A DNA stretch of 64,000 bases from CAWEWH01 sp963812775 (GTDB lineage Bacteria > Pseudomonadota > Alphaproteobacteria > Rhizobiales > Beijerinckiaceae): positions 992,001-1,056,000 of the forward strand of contig CAWEWH010000005.1 in the NCBI GenBank assembly GCA_963812775.1. The letters are read 5' to 3'. Positions 47,691-56,538 of the stretch are shown here, in pieces. Both the position numbers and the translations under genes were made by a program. The first letter of the stretch is position 1. Each line of letters starts with the position of its first letter. The notes under the pieces were generated by a model. That model was not told the DNA's origin, ran no database searches, and was given only the letters and a program-made list of their open reading frames with translations.

Positions 47691-48530
47691 GTGCGAGCGC
47701 ATCCACCCCACAGGCAGCTGGTGGCCACCCAGACACCCGAAAAGCTCAAGACCGGACCGCAGGCCCTGCGCTATTGGCCGCTCATCGTGCTCGTCCTGGC
47801 AATGCTGCTCGCCTTTGCGTTCGGCCTGCACCGGTACCTGTCCTTGGAAACGGTCGTCGCCCAGCGCGCGGCGCTCAAGGGTTTCGTGGCCGACCACTGG
47901 GCCATGGCGCTTGCCGCTTATGCCCTTGTCTATGTCTTGGTCGTCGCCCTGTCGCTGCCCGGCGGGCTCGTGCTGACGGTGCTGGGCGGCTTCCTGTTCG
48001 GTTGGCTGGTCGGCGGTATCGTGGCCTTGGTGGCGGCAACGCTTGGCGCCTGCTGCGTCTTTCTTGTCGCCCGCACGTCGCTCGGCACCTTCCTGGGGAA
48101 CCGGGCAGGGCCGGCGCTGGCGCGGCTGTCGCATGGCTTTCGCAAGGATGCCGTATCGTATCTCCTGTTCCTGCGCCTGGTGCCGCTGTTTCCGTTCTGG
48201 CTGGTCAATTTGGCGCCGTCTCTGGTGGGCGTTCCGTTTCGCGTTTACGCGTTGACCACCCTGGTCGGCATCCTGCCGGGCACGGCCGCCTTCGCGGTCG
48301 CCGGCGCCAGCCTCGACAGCCTGGTGGCGGCGCAGCGGGCAGCCTATGAGACATGTCTCGCGGGCGGCGGCACCCGCTGCAAGATGGCGTTCAGCGCCGA
48401 CGCCCTGCTGACCCGCGAGCTTCTCATCCTGTTCGTGGCGCTTGGCGTCATCGCCCTCGTCCCGGTCGCCGTCCGCCGTTTCGGCGGCCGCCGCTTCCAA
48501 GGGCTCGACGGCCGCGACACCGTGGCGTAG
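47691..48530 (+). CDS. TVP38/TMEM64 (DedA-like) membrane protein
   Basis: The frame from GTG 47691 gives 279 residues; a GTG at 47721 (VATQTPEKLKTGP) is an equally good start. Helices are WPLIVLVLAMLLAFAFGLH, MALAAYALVYVLVVALSL, then PGGLVLTVLGGFLFGWLVGG and a C-terminal FVALGVIALVPVAVRRF. The family core has FLRLVPLFPFWLVNLAPSLV and GILPGTAAFAVAGA. Members may move phospholipids or keep the membrane potential. The next gene on the strand is a disulfide oxidoreductase, and the two families often occur together. Confidence 0.85.
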   Translation: MRAHPPHRQLVATQTPEKLKTGPQALRYWPLIVLVLAMLLAFAFGLHRYLSLETVVAQRAALKGFVADHWAMALAAYALVYVLVVALSLPGGLVLTVLGGFLFGWLVGGIVALVAATLGACCVFLVARTSLGTFLGNRAGPALARLSHGFRKDAVSYLLFLRLVPLFPFWLVNLAPSLVGVPFRVYALTTLVGILPGTAAFAVAGASLDSLVAAQRAAYETCLAGGGTRCKMAFSADALLTRELLILFVALGVIALVPVAVRRFGGRRFQGLDGRDTVA

Positions 48531-48584
48531 TGCGCATGATCCCGAAAAGTGTGTGCGGTTTTCGGATAAGACCATGCGCCAAAT
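48531..48584 (+). repeat. Dispersed palindromic element, copy 4 (first of three in tandem)
   Basis: GCGCATGATCCCGAAAAG, a short centre and GCGGTTTTCGGATAAGACCATGCGCC form the inverted repeat. It begins at the stop of the TVP38 gene. Confidence 0.85.
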
Positions 48585-48587
48585 GGT

Positions 48588-48637
48588 GCGCATGATCCCG
48601 AAAAGTGTGCGGTTTTCGGATAAGATCATGCGCCAAA
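48588..48637 (+). repeat. Dispersed palindromic element, copy 5 (second of three in tandem)
   Basis: GCGCATGATCCCGAAAAG and GCGGTTTTCGGATAAGATCATGCGCC; nearly identical to copy 4 but with a 2-base shorter centre. Confidence 0.85.
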
Positions 48638-48640
48638 TAA

Positions 48641-48691
48641 TGCGCGTGATTCCGAAAGGTATGCGCGGTCTTCGGATAGGATCATGCGCAA
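48641..48691 (+). repeat. Dispersed palindromic element, copy 6 (third of three in tandem)
   Basis: GCGCGTGATTCCGAAAGG and GCGGTCTTCGGATAGGATCATGCGC; the most diverged of the three. It ends 15 bases before the oxidoreductase start. Confidence 0.8.
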
Positions 48692-48706
48692 GAAGGGGAG
48701 CGACGG

Positions 48707-50170
48707 GTGGCTGAGGTTCTTCGGCCCGATCTGTGCGTCATCGGTGCGGGCTCCGGAGGCCTCGTCGTCGCGGCCGCCTCGGCGCTGTTCGGGGTGCCGG
48801 TTGTCCTCATCGAGCGCGAGCGGATGGGGGGCGACTGCCTCAATGTCGGCTGCGTGCCCTCCAAGGCGCTGATCGCCGCCGCCGGCCACGCGCAGGCCAT
48901 GCGCCGTGCCAAGGCCTTCGGCGTGGTCGGCGAGCCCAAGATCGATTTCGCCGCCGTCCACGCCCACGTGCAGGGGGTCATCGCCGCCATCGCGCCGAAC
49001 GACTCGGTCGAGCGCTTCACCGCCATGGGGGTCGAGGTCATCCGTGCCGAGGCGAGGTTCGTCGGCCGCCGCCTCGTCGAGGCGGGCGGCAAGACCATAA
49101 GAGCGCGGCGGACCGTTCTTGCCGTGGGCTCTCGTCCCGCCGCGCCGCCGATCGACGGTCTCGAGGACGTCCCTTACCTCACCAACGAGACGATCTTCGA
49201 CCTTAAGGCGGCGCCGAGCCGTCTTGTCGTCATCGGCGGCGGCCCTATTGGCCTCGAGCTCGCGCAAGCTTATCGGCGTCTCGGTTCCGAGGTCGTCGTG
49301 CTGGAGGCCGCCCGGCTGCTCGGCCGCGAGGATCCGGAAATGGCCGAGGTGGCGCGCCTCGCGTTGGAGCGCGACGGTGTCGTGATCCACCAGGGCGTCA
49401 GGATCGTGCGGGTCGAGTTGATGGGCGCCGGCATCCGCGTCGTCCTCGATGCCGGCGGTGAAACAATCCAGGACGAGGATCAGGCCCGTCCCGAGGAGGT
49501 GGTGGAGGGCAGCCATCTCCTCGTTGCGGTCGGCCGGCGCCCCTCCCTCGAGGCGCTCAATCTCAGGGCGGCCGGCATCAAGCACGACCAGCGCGGCATC
49601 ATCGTCGACGCGCGCCTCAAGACATCGAACCGCCGCGTCTACGCCATCGGCGATTGCATCAGCGGCCCGCACGGCGGCTTACAGTTCACGCACGTGTCGA
49701 ACTATCACGCCAGCCTCGTCATTCGCAGCGCCCTGTTCCGGCAACCGGTCCGCGTCGACAACTCGGCCATCCCGCGCGTCACCTATACCGACCCGGAGAT
49801 CGCCAGCGTCGGCCTCAGCGAGGACGAGGCCAGGAAGCGGCATCGGCGCATTACCATCCTGCGTTGGCCCTTTGCCGAGAACGACCGCGCCCAGACGGAG
49901 CGGTATGTCACCGGTCACATCAAGGTGGTCACGACCGGCAGAGGCGTGGTGGTCGGCGTTTCGATCGCCGGCCCGCATGCCGGCGAGCTCATCCTGCCCT
50001 GGGTGATGGCCGTGAAGGAGAAGCGCAAGGTCAGTGACTTTGCCAATGTCGTGTTCGCCTATCCGACCCTGTCGGAGGTGTCGAAGCGCGCCGCCTTGTC
50101 GTATCTTGCGCCGAGCGCCGCCAAGCCAGCGGTACGCGGCCTCGTCGGTTTCCTGCGCAAGTTCGGTTAG
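48707..50170 (+). CDS. FAD-dependent pyridine nucleotide-disulfide oxidoreductase (dihydrolipoamide dehydrogenase/MerA-like)
   Basis: Encodes 487 residues from a GTG behind AAGGGGAG. VIGAGSGGLVVAAASA binds FAD; GGDCLNVGCVPSKAL holds the redox cysteines (Cys44, Cys49); VVIGGGPIGLELAQ binds NAD(P)H; VYAIGDC is the second FAD site. In the dimerisation domain the sequence is FAYPTLSEVSK, so the position of the catalytic His of dihydrolipoamide dehydrogenase (HPTLSE) is Tyr, as in mercuric reductase. MerA-type C-terminal vicinal cysteines are absent. The true substrate is unknown. It is linked with the TVP38-like gene. Confidence 0.85.
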   Translation: MAEVLRPDLCVIGAGSGGLVVAAASALFGVPVVLIERERMGGDCLNVGCVPSKALIAAAGHAQAMRRAKAFGVVGEPKIDFAAVHAHVQGVIAAIAPNDSVERFTAMGVEVIRAEARFVGRRLVEAGGKTIRARRTVLAVGSRPAAPPIDGLEDVPYLTNETIFDLKAAPSRLVVIGGGPIGLELAQAYRRLGSEVVVLEAARLLGREDPEMAEVARLALERDGVVIHQGVRIVRVELMGAGIRVVLDAGGETIQDEDQARPEEVVEGSHLLVAVGRRPSLEALNLRAAGIKHDQRGIIVDARLKTSNRRVYAIGDCISGPHGGLQFTHVSNYHASLVIRSALFRQPVRVDNSAIPRVTYTDPEIASVGLSEDEARKRHRRITILRWPFAENDRAQTERYVTGHIKVVTTGRGVVVGVSIAGPHAGELILPWVMAVKEKRKVSDFANVVFAYPTLSEVSKRAALSYLAPSAAKPAVRGLVGFLRKFG

Positions 50171-50184
50171 ACAGGCGCCTCGCC

Positions 50185-51729
50185 ATGCCCGCCCAACCCT
50201 CCGCCCAAGAGTCCATCGAGCAATCTTCGCGAGCGTCCGCTGGCGCCGCGCGCCGCGATGCCGGCCAGGACGCCACGCCGCGGCCGCGCTTCGGGCTATC
50301 AGCGCGCCTGCTCATCCTCACCATCCTGTTCGTCATGCTGTCGGAAGTGCTGATCTATGTCCCGTCGGTGGCCAACTTCCGCAGGGGCTGGCTCACCGAC
50401 CGCCTCGCCGCCGCGCAGGTGGCGGCTCTGGTGTTCGAGACGGTGCCGGAAGGCGGCTTCCCGTCGGGCTTCGAGGCCAGGCTCCTGGGCGAGGTCGGGG
50501 TCATCGCGGTGGCGACGCGCATCGGCGGCCAGCACCGGCTGATCTCGGCCTCGGGCACGCCGCCCTCCGTGTCGCGCACCGTCGACTTGCGTGACCCGCA
50601 TTGGCTCGCCCTCATCGCCGACGCCTTCATGGATCTCACCAACGTGAGCGCCGAGCCTCTGCGCATTGTCGGCCGCGGCATGGGCGGGGCGGACGAGGTG
50701 GAGATGATCGTCGCCAGCAAGCCGCTGCGCGACGCCATGCTGACGTTCTCGCGCAACATCCTTGTCCTGTCGCTGCTCATCTCCGCCATCACCGCGGCGC
50801 TGGTCTTCTTCGCGCTCAACGTGCTCATCGTGCGGCCGGTGCGGGTGATCGCCGACAACGTCATGCATTTCGAGACCGACCCGGAGGATGCGAGCCGGGT
50901 CATCACACCTTCGGCCCGCACCGACGAGATCGGCTCCGTCGAGCGGGCGCTGGCGCGCATGGAGATGACGCTCGCCACCGAGTTCAGGCAGAAGAAGCAT
51001 CTCGCCGCCCTCGGCCTCGCGGTCTCCAAGATCAATCACGATCTGCGCAACATGCTGGCCACGGCCCAGCTCTTCTCGGACCGCCTCTCCGGCCTCGCCG
51101 ATCCGACCGCCCAGCGTTTTGCCCCCAAGCTGATCGCCACCCTGGGGCGCGCCATCGATTTCTGCCAGGCGACGCTGGCCTACGGCCGCGCCGTCGAGCC
51201 GGCCCCCAGGCGCATGCCGGTGCTGCTCAAGCCGATCGTCGCCGACGCGGCCGATCTCGCCGGTGTCACCGTCGACGATCGCATCGTCTTCACCACCGAC
51301 ATGCCGCCCGATCTCAGGATCGACGCCGACCCGGAGCAATTGTCGCGCATCCTCAGCAACCTGTTGCGCAACGCCGCCCAGGCGCTTGTCCAGGCGGGCG
51401 CGAGCGAAGGCGCGCCCCAGCTTTCGGTGCGTGCCCGTCACGATGGCGCCGGTGTTGCGGTCACGGTCGCCGACAATGGTCCCGGCGTGCCGGCCGCCAT
51501 CCGCGAGCGACTGTTCGACGCCTTCCACGGCTCGACGCGGCCCGGCGGCAGCGGCCTCGGCCTCGCCATTGCGGCCGAGCTCGTGCAGCAGCATGGTGGC
51601 CACATCGTCCTTGCCGACACCGAGCTCGGCTCGACCTTCGAATTGTTCATTCCGGACCGGCCGCGCGACGGGCGACGGGCGGCAGAGCACAGAGGACGCA
51701 GGCTCGAGGACCGGGGACACACCGGTTGA
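50185..51729 (+). CDS. Sensor histidine kinase
   Basis: Encodes 514 residues. Two helices (about 41-62 and 190-216) enclose a periplasmic domain; a HAMP linker (NVLIVRPVRVIADNVMHFE) follows. The phosphoacceptor box is AVSKINHDLRNMLATAQ (His285), and the ATPase has NLLRNAAQAL, VADNGPGVP and GGSGLGLAIAAELV. No response regulator lies beside it, so it is an orphan kinase. It begins 14 bases after the oxidoreductase, so the two are probably co-transcribed. The charged tail after residue 495 is low-complexity. Confidence 0.9.
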   Translation: MPAQPSAQESIEQSSRASAGAARRDAGQDATPRPRFGLSARLLILTILFVMLSEVLIYVPSVANFRRGWLTDRLAAAQVAALVFETVPEGGFPSGFEARLLGEVGVIAVATRIGGQHRLISASGTPPSVSRTVDLRDPHWLALIADAFMDLTNVSAEPLRIVGRGMGGADEVEMIVASKPLRDAMLTFSRNILVLSLLISAITAALVFFALNVLIVRPVRVIADNVMHFETDPEDASRVITPSARTDEIGSVERALARMEMTLATEFRQKKHLAALGLAVSKINHDLRNMLATAQLFSDRLSGLADPTAQRFAPKLIATLGRAIDFCQATLAYGRAVEPAPRRMPVLLKPIVADAADLAGVTVDDRIVFTTDMPPDLRIDADPEQLSRILSNLLRNAAQALVQAGASEGAPQLSVRARHDGAGVAVTVADNGPGVPAAIRERLFDAFHGSTRPGGSGLGLAIAAELVQQHGGHIVLADTELGSTFELFIPDRPRDGRRAAEHRGRRLEDRGHTG

Positions 51730-51833
51730 TCCAGCCTCAGTCGTCGGCCTGCCAGGGTTGCAAATGGCCCTCGGGAACGTTAAGTCACCGCGACCTGTGG
51801 GAGGGCCGTGATCTCGCGCTCCTGCCGCGGGAT

Positions 51834-51910
51834 GCGCCCGTAGCTCAGCTGGATAGAGCACCAGACTACGAATTTGGGGGTCAGAGGTTCGAATCCTTTC
51901 GGGCGCGCCA
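51834..51910 (+). tRNA. tRNA-Arg (anticodon ACG)
   Basis: Encodes 77 bases including CCA. The acceptor GCGCCCG pairs with CGGGCGC. The anticodon stem CCAGA/TTTGG encloses the loop CTACGAA, giving ACG. The T arm has GGTTCGAATCC and the D arm AGCTCAGCTGGATAGAGC. The ACG anticodon is expected to become ICG. An accessory block starts directly behind it. Confidence 0.96.
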
Positions 51911-51935
51911 ATACTACGCCAGAGCGAAATCTTGC
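51902..51935 (+). repeat. Imperfect direct repeat at the tRNA-Arg 3' end, left copy
   Basis: GGCGCGCCA (the tRNA end), a variable gap, GCCAGAGCG and AAATCTTGC. The same three blocks in the same order occur at 57744-57779, bounding the accessory block. Confidence 0.6.
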
Positions 51936-51973
51936 ACTAAGCCGCAGTGGCACGTGCGCCTCGCCGAGCCGTC

Positions 51974-52855
51974 ATGAACCGCTCAACCACCCACGATGTT
52001 GGCTCGCCACAGCGGGTTCGAGCGTCTGATACGCCGTATTGGATATCCGCGGGCAACGCACCAAAGCTGGAATGCTTTGCGCCGCCACCGCAGCTCCGCG
52101 CGGTCGTCGCCTTCTTTTGGACTGTCAGATGTGAGGCTGATGTCGAGCCGGCTGCCGAGCTGGTGCCACCCGACGCCGACGCCGATCTGATCTACTTACA
52201 CGGTGACTTGCGGCAAAGCATGGTGCGCGGTCCGCAGGGCCGCCTCACGTCGGTGAGGCTCGCGCCTGAGGCCTTCTATATTGGCGCACGGCTAAAGCCA
52301 GGAATTGCGCCGTGGCTGTCCCATCGAAGCAGCGAGGATATATTTGACAGAAGGCTCAGCCAGGCGCCGATGGACGCGGAGCTTTCAGATTTTCTGGATG
52401 GTCCGGCCAAGTCGTCCCAGCGCACCATCGAGGTGCTGGCTGCTTTCTTGCAACGGGTGCTGCCCGAAGGCGTACGGGCCGGCGACGACGGGGTCGGTCC
52501 CCAGGCGCTCCGCTTGATCCAGAATTCCAGCGGGCGGATGCCAATCAGCGAGGTGTCGCGGCGGCTCAATTGCTCCGACAGGCACCTGCGCCGTGCGCTT
52601 GTCGCGGCAACGGGCTTCTCGCCAAAGGAATACGCCCGCGTTGTTCGCTTCCGGCAGGCGATGCGGCTGGTCACGCGGACCAGCTGCCCACTTGCGCAAA
52701 TTGCCTGGGATCGCGGCTACACCGACCAGGCACATATGACGCGGGAATTCGCCCGCCTCGCGGGATGCTCGCCTTTTGTTTTGCGCCGACACATGTCCGC
52801 TTTCGACAAGAACGGGAAGGAGGTCGCCGATACGATGCTCGCGCACTCGACATGA
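51974..52855 (+). CDS. AraC family transcriptional regulator
   Basis: Encodes 293 residues starting MNRSTTHDVGSPQRV; an ATG nine codons upstream is possible. The N-terminal part (residues 40-150) has the FAPPPQLRAVVAFFWTVR and LRLAP..FYIGARLKPG style of AraC proteins with an unknown (DUF6597-like) sensor domain. The C-terminal double helix-turn-helix spans residues 195-275: ISEVSRRLNCSDRHLRRAL and LAQIAWDRGYTDQAHMTREF. It probably controls the adjacent exported VOC gene 12 bases downstream. Confidence 0.85.
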   Translation: MNRSTTHDVGSPQRVRASDTPYWISAGNAPKLECFAPPPQLRAVVAFFWTVRCEADVEPAAELVPPDADADLIYLHGDLRQSMVRGPQGRLTSVRLAPEAFYIGARLKPGIAPWLSHRSSEDIFDRRLSQAPMDAELSDFLDGPAKSSQRTIEVLAAFLQRVLPEGVRAGDDGVGPQALRLIQNSSGRMPISEVSRRLNCSDRHLRRALVAATGFSPKEYARVVRFRQAMRLVTRTSCPLAQIAWDRGYTDQAHMTREFARLAGCSPFVLRRHMSAFDKNGKEVADTMLAHST

Positions 52856-52867
52856 AGGGTTCGCAAC

Positions 52868-53376
52868 ATGTCCCGCTGGCTCATGCTGCCGCTGGCGTTC
52901 GGCATCTGCCTGTCGTCAATCGCTCAGCTGCCGAACCCCGCGCAAGCACAGGAGACCAAGGCAGTGGAAGCTTTGCGGTTCAGATACACGGGATTTTTGT
53001 TCGGGACGTTCCGGCGACAGTGCGGTTCTATGAGGCGGCGTTCGGTCTCAAGCTGCGTTATCTGCATCCAAGTTCAGGCTATGCCGAGCTTGAAACAGGG
53101 GACACGCTGCTGGCGTTCGTGGGCGAGGATTTTCTGAAAGATGCTGCCCTGCTGGGCGCGCTCGGCACGCGTCCAAACCGGCCAAGTGCAGATCCCATCG
53201 CCGCGCAGATCGCGTTTGTGACGCGCAACTTGAATGCCGACTGGGCGCGAGCCCTTGCCGCCGGGGCGACGGTCGTCAAGGAGCCCGAGGCCAAGCCGTG
53301 GGGTCAGACCGTTGGCTATATGAGGGATATAAACGGTATCCTCGTCGAACTCTGCACGCCGAGCCCGCGTGATTGA
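52868..53376 (+). CDS. Exported VOC (glyoxalase-fold) protein (one frameshift near 52965)
   Basis: MSRWLMLPLAFGICLSSIAQL is a signal peptide ending near AQAQE; the frame then shifts and continues GSFAVQIHGIFVRDVPATV, YEAAFGLKLRYLHPSSGYAE, DTLLAFVGEDFL, AQIAFVTRNLNADWARAL, GATVVKEPEAKPWGQ and YMRDINGILVELC. That is one complete VOC module (two beta-alpha-beta-beta-beta units) with a final Glu metal-ligand candidate. The repaired length is about 169 residues. An exported VOC protein is unusual. It follows the AraC gene closely. Confidence 0.75.
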
Positions 53377-53571
53377 TCGGTGCGCACACAACTGGCTAGC
53401 TGCGATCGCGGGGAGGGGTGGAGACCGCCATTAGGCCGAGGATGCAACCGCCACCCCCCCGGGGCGGTAAGGAAGTGAGTGGGCGATGGTAACTCAGACG
53501 CCCTGATGTCCCCGTTCCGGGGGTGAATGGGGTAAGCAAGGAAAACAAACTGCAGGTGATGGCGGGCGCGC

Positions 53572-54903
53572 GTGCTTTCCGCGGTTCTTTGGTCTTCGTG
53601 TCTGGCGATGCTGGCCATCGGGGCAAATGGCACGGCAATCATGGCCGCTTTGCCCACGATGCAGACCGAGTTTTCCCTCAGCCCCTCCGGTGTGCAATGG
53701 GTCGTCAACGCTTATCTGGTCACCTCTGCGGCCTGCATCGTGCTGGGTGGCGAGGCGGCGGACCGTTTCGGCGGGCGGCTGGCATCTATCGTTGGATTGG
53801 CCTTGTTCGGCGTAGCGTCCTCAATCTTAGCTATAGCCGACTCGCAGGCTGCGCTGCTCGCGGGACGAACGTTGCAGGGCTTGGCGGCAGCGTTGGCCGT
53901 GCCCTGCACCCTTGCTGAGGTGAACGCCAGCGCGGCGCCGGAGCGTAGGGCGGGCGCGATCGGCGCCTGGACTGGGTTCCTGATGGTCGGCTTCAGTATC
54001 GGGCCGCTACTGGGTGGGGCTGTCACCCACTTCATCGGCTGGCGTGTCATCTTTTGGCTCAACGCTCTGCTGATGGTGATTGCGATCACCGGCATGGCCT
54101 TCGGAAAGAACAAGCGCGCCGAAGCTACGCAAGGCCGGCGCGTGGATTGGAGTGGCTTCATTCTCCTCGCAGCGGTAATGGTGTTGCTGGTCTTCGGCCT
54201 TAATGCTGTGGCGCAGGTCGGCAAAGGGCCGCTTCCCGCGATCGGATGGTTCGCGCTCGCTGCGGCCGCGTTCAGGTTGCTGCTTTATGTCGAGATGCGT
54301 GCCGAAGCTCCGCTCGTCGATCTGAGCTTCTTCACGCGGCGTTCCTTCGTAGTGGGCATCGCAATCGGCTCACTGTCGATGTTCAGCATCATGAGCCTTC
54401 TGCTCTACTACAATGTGTATGCACAGCGCCCGGAAGGGCTTGGTCTCAGCCCGCTTCAGGCGGGTGCCTCATTGCTGCCGCTGGGCGCTTCGCTGCTCAC
54501 ACTTGCGATCTACTCTTCCACTATGGTGGCGCGCGTTGGTGTACGTACTGCCATGACGATCGGTATGGCGCTGATCGGCACCGCCAGTGCCATCATGAAC
54601 GTCGCCATCGCTCGGGATGATATGCTCATCTTGGAGGCCGGATTGTTCGTCATGGGTGCCGGGCTCGCCGTGCCCTACGCATCGGCACCACGGATGGCAT
54701 TGTCGGCCCTTCCGCCCGCACAAGCGGGACAGGGTTCGGGCGTTATCAATGCTTGCACGTTTCTCGGCGGCAGCGCAGGCGTAGCAGGCGGGGCTATCGC
54801 CTTCGCGCTGGGCGGGTTCATCGCGGTACTGACGATGATCGCCCTCGCCGGCATTGTGGGGGCCATCCTGAGCTACGAGGCTTCCGAGCAAGGAGGTGTT
54901 TAG
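53572..54903 (+). CDS. MFS efflux transporter (DHA2-like)
   Basis: Encodes 443 residues from a GTG at 53572; the first ATG is 12 codons on. About 13 helices are visible. Motif A is LGGEAADRFGGRLASI (residues 58-73) and motif C-like GFLMVGFSIGPLLGGAV follows near residue 135. TMQTEFSLSPSGVQWVVNAYL is the usual first loop of drug:H+ antiporters. It is unlinked in strand to the following LLM gene and converges on it. The cargo is unknown. About 195 bases upstream hold no gene. Confidence 0.85.
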   Translation: MLSAVLWSSCLAMLAIGANGTAIMAALPTMQTEFSLSPSGVQWVVNAYLVTSAACIVLGGEAADRFGGRLASIVGLALFGVASSILAIADSQAALLAGRTLQGLAAALAVPCTLAEVNASAAPERRAGAIGAWTGFLMVGFSIGPLLGGAVTHFIGWRVIFWLNALLMVIAITGMAFGKNKRAEATQGRRVDWSGFILLAAVMVLLVFGLNAVAQVGKGPLPAIGWFALAAAAFRLLLYVEMRAEAPLVDLSFFTRRSFVVGIAIGSLSMFSIMSLLLYYNVYAQRPEGLGLSPLQAGASLLPLGASLLTLAIYSSTMVARVGVRTAMTIGMALIGTASAIMNVAIARDDMLILEAGLFVMGAGLAVPYASAPRMALSALPPAQAGQGSGVINACTFLGGSAGVAGGAIAFALGGFIAVLTMIALAGIVGAILSYEASEQGGV

Positions 54904-54973
54904 CGTCGCTCCTTTGGGCCTTTGCTCGGGGCGGCTACCCCCCGGCGGCTGCTTTGCTTCGCAGATCGCCGCG

Positions 54974-56086
54974 CTATCTGAGTTGAGCGGTGGTCGCGAT
55001 GCCAGAGGAGGCCCGCATGCGCGCTTCATTTCGCTCCATCAAGAGTGGCCGTACCAACCGTGCAAATCGCTCGGCCTCGGCGTCGTGCAGATATCCCGAC
55101 AGACAGAACGAATGGCAGCCCAGGTCGATGAACTGTTGCAGCGTGTCGGCGCACTGCCAGGGATTCCCGACAATGGCGATGCCCGCCCCGGGCCGCACCC
55201 TGGTGATACCGGTCCACAGATGCGGCGCTATCAGCTCACCGTGTGTGTCTGCCAATTCCTGCACGCGTTGATTGGCGACCGAGCTGGCGAAATGTGTCTT
55301 GATGAAGCGCGTCTGCGCCTCGGTCACGTCACGTACCAGCTCGTTGGCAGCGTCCCAAGCCTCGCGCTCTGTTTCTCGGCAGACGATCTGCAGGCGCATG
55401 CCGAAGCCTATGGAGTCATGCCGGCCGTGCCGGCGCGCCAGCGCACGGATGTCCCGCATGTTAGCAGCGATCCGCTCGCAGGTGTCGCCCCAGAACAGGT
55501 GCACGTCGGCATGCTTCGCAGAGATTTCCCATGCCTGCCGCGACCCACCACCGAGATAGAACCGCGGATACGGCTGCTGCAGCGGTGCGGGTGAGATGCG
55601 GGCCCCGCGCAACGTGTGAAAGCGCCCCGCGAAATCCACGGCGCCCTTCGCCGTCCACAGCGTCTTGAGAATCTCGACCTCCTCGTCCATCAACTCGTAG
55701 CGCTGTTCCTTGCTCCAGCGGATGCCCTCGGCAAGGGCCTCCGGATCGCTTTGTCCGGCGATCAAGTTGACGGCAACGCGCCCGCCGGAGAGCTGATCGA
55801 AGGTCGCGATCATCTTCGCGAGTAGCACGGGATTGACGTAGCCCGGCCGCGCGGCAACTAGCATGCGGATAGACTTCGAGCGGCCGATCATGATGGCGCT
55901 GGCGATGTAAGCATCCCAGCATACGGCGGCCACGGGCACCAGCATGTACTCGAAGCCGGCGGCCTCGGCCGCCTTCACCACTCGATCGAACATATCGAGC
56001 GACGCTGGTGTGGACTTGCTGCGGTCCGCGTAAGCCGTCGTATCCCCAGAGGTCGGCAGGAACCATCCAAATTCCAGTGGCCGCAT
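54974..56086 (-). CDS. LLM-class flavin-dependent monooxygenase (SsuD-like)
   Basis: Encodes 370 residues starting MRPLEFGWFLPTSGDT. The fold markers are AEAAGFEYMLVPVAA, IRMLVAARPGYVNPVLLAKM, ATFDQLSGGRVAVNLIAGQ, then PRFYLGGGSRQAWEISAKHADV. SsuD and related enzymes use FMNH2 to cleave C-S bonds of alkanesulfonates. The usual SsuA/B/C transporter and SsuE flavin reductase are not beside it, so the substrate is not set. Confidence 0.85.
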   Translation of the reverse strand: MRPLEFGWFLPTSGDTTAYADRSKSTPASLDMFDRVVKAAEAAGFEYMLVPVAAVCWDAYIASAIMIGRSKSIRMLVAARPGYVNPVLLAKMIATFDQLSGGRVAVNLIAGQSDPEALAEGIRWSKEQRYELMDEEVEILKTLWTAKGAVDFAGRFHTLRGARISPAPLQQPYPRFYLGGGSRQAWEISAKHADVHLFWGDTCERIAANMRDIRALARRHGRHDSIGFGMRLQIVCRETEREAWDAANELVRDVTEAQTRFIKTHFASSVANQRVQELADTHGELIAPHLWTGITRVRPGAGIAIVGNPWQCADTLQQFIDLGCHSFCLSGYLHDAEAERFARLVRPLLMERNEARMRASSGIATTAQLR

Positions 56087-56538
56087 GCTCTTATGCTCCC
56101 ATCCCTCGGTGACGAAACGGAGGATATTGCGCCCTGCTAGGGAGCTTCGGGAATACGATCGGCGTGGTCAAGCAGGTCGGTTTGGCAGGTGCGGCCGCTG
56201 CTGCGCGTCGCATGATTGAGCAAGGCCTCGACTACGTGGGGCATCACGCCAAGGTCACACTCGAATTTCGTACCCAATCTCATTTATCAGAGCGGCCTTG
56301 CTGAGAATCTGGTGTTGTGGGGGATGGGTCGATCTCGCTGGGTTCACGAGACGCGCTGGCCCAACGCCATTGACTTTCCGATGCACGCCATCCTTCAGAA
56401 TCGATCGGGCGGTGCCTTTCCCCCGGCTCGCTGAGGGCCTGCGGGCGGCGGCGCCCGGCATGATCGCCCGCACGACGCCCGCTATTTCGCTCTCAGAAAA
56501 TCCGCCACCTCGCGCCCGGCGCGACCGGTGCGCGCTGG
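56087..56538. other. Region of about 450 bases without a convincing gene
   Basis: An open plus-strand frame ends GLDYVGHHAKVTLEF..., stopping at 56304, with no start or family I recognise. Another short frame (56216-56434) has protein-unlike composition. At 56461-56515 lies a diverged copy of the 3' end of the esterase-like gene at 58263 (see repeat). The region looks like remnants left between the LLM and VOC genes. Confidence 0.5.
56461..56516 (-). repeat. Diverged copy of the 3' end of the esterase-like gene
   Basis: About 50 of 58 bases match 58239-58294. On the minus strand it still reads EVADFLRAK and a stop, the last residues of the gene at 58263, followed by the same downstream bases ending CATGATCG. 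The rest of that gene is absent here. Confidence 0.65.

Noticed and set aside
48531..48691. A possible short CRISPR array (three repeats at 53-57 base spacing).
   Set aside because: The units are palindromes nearly touching each other, have no unique spacers of fixed length, recur singly elsewhere, and no cas genes are present.
50299..51861. A 520-codon minus-strand open frame.
   Set aside because: It is antisense to the histidine kinase, which has all catalytic boxes.
56216..56434. A 72-codon plus-strand frame as a small gene.
   Set aside because: There is no ribosome site or family resemblance, and it lies in a region of gene remnants.
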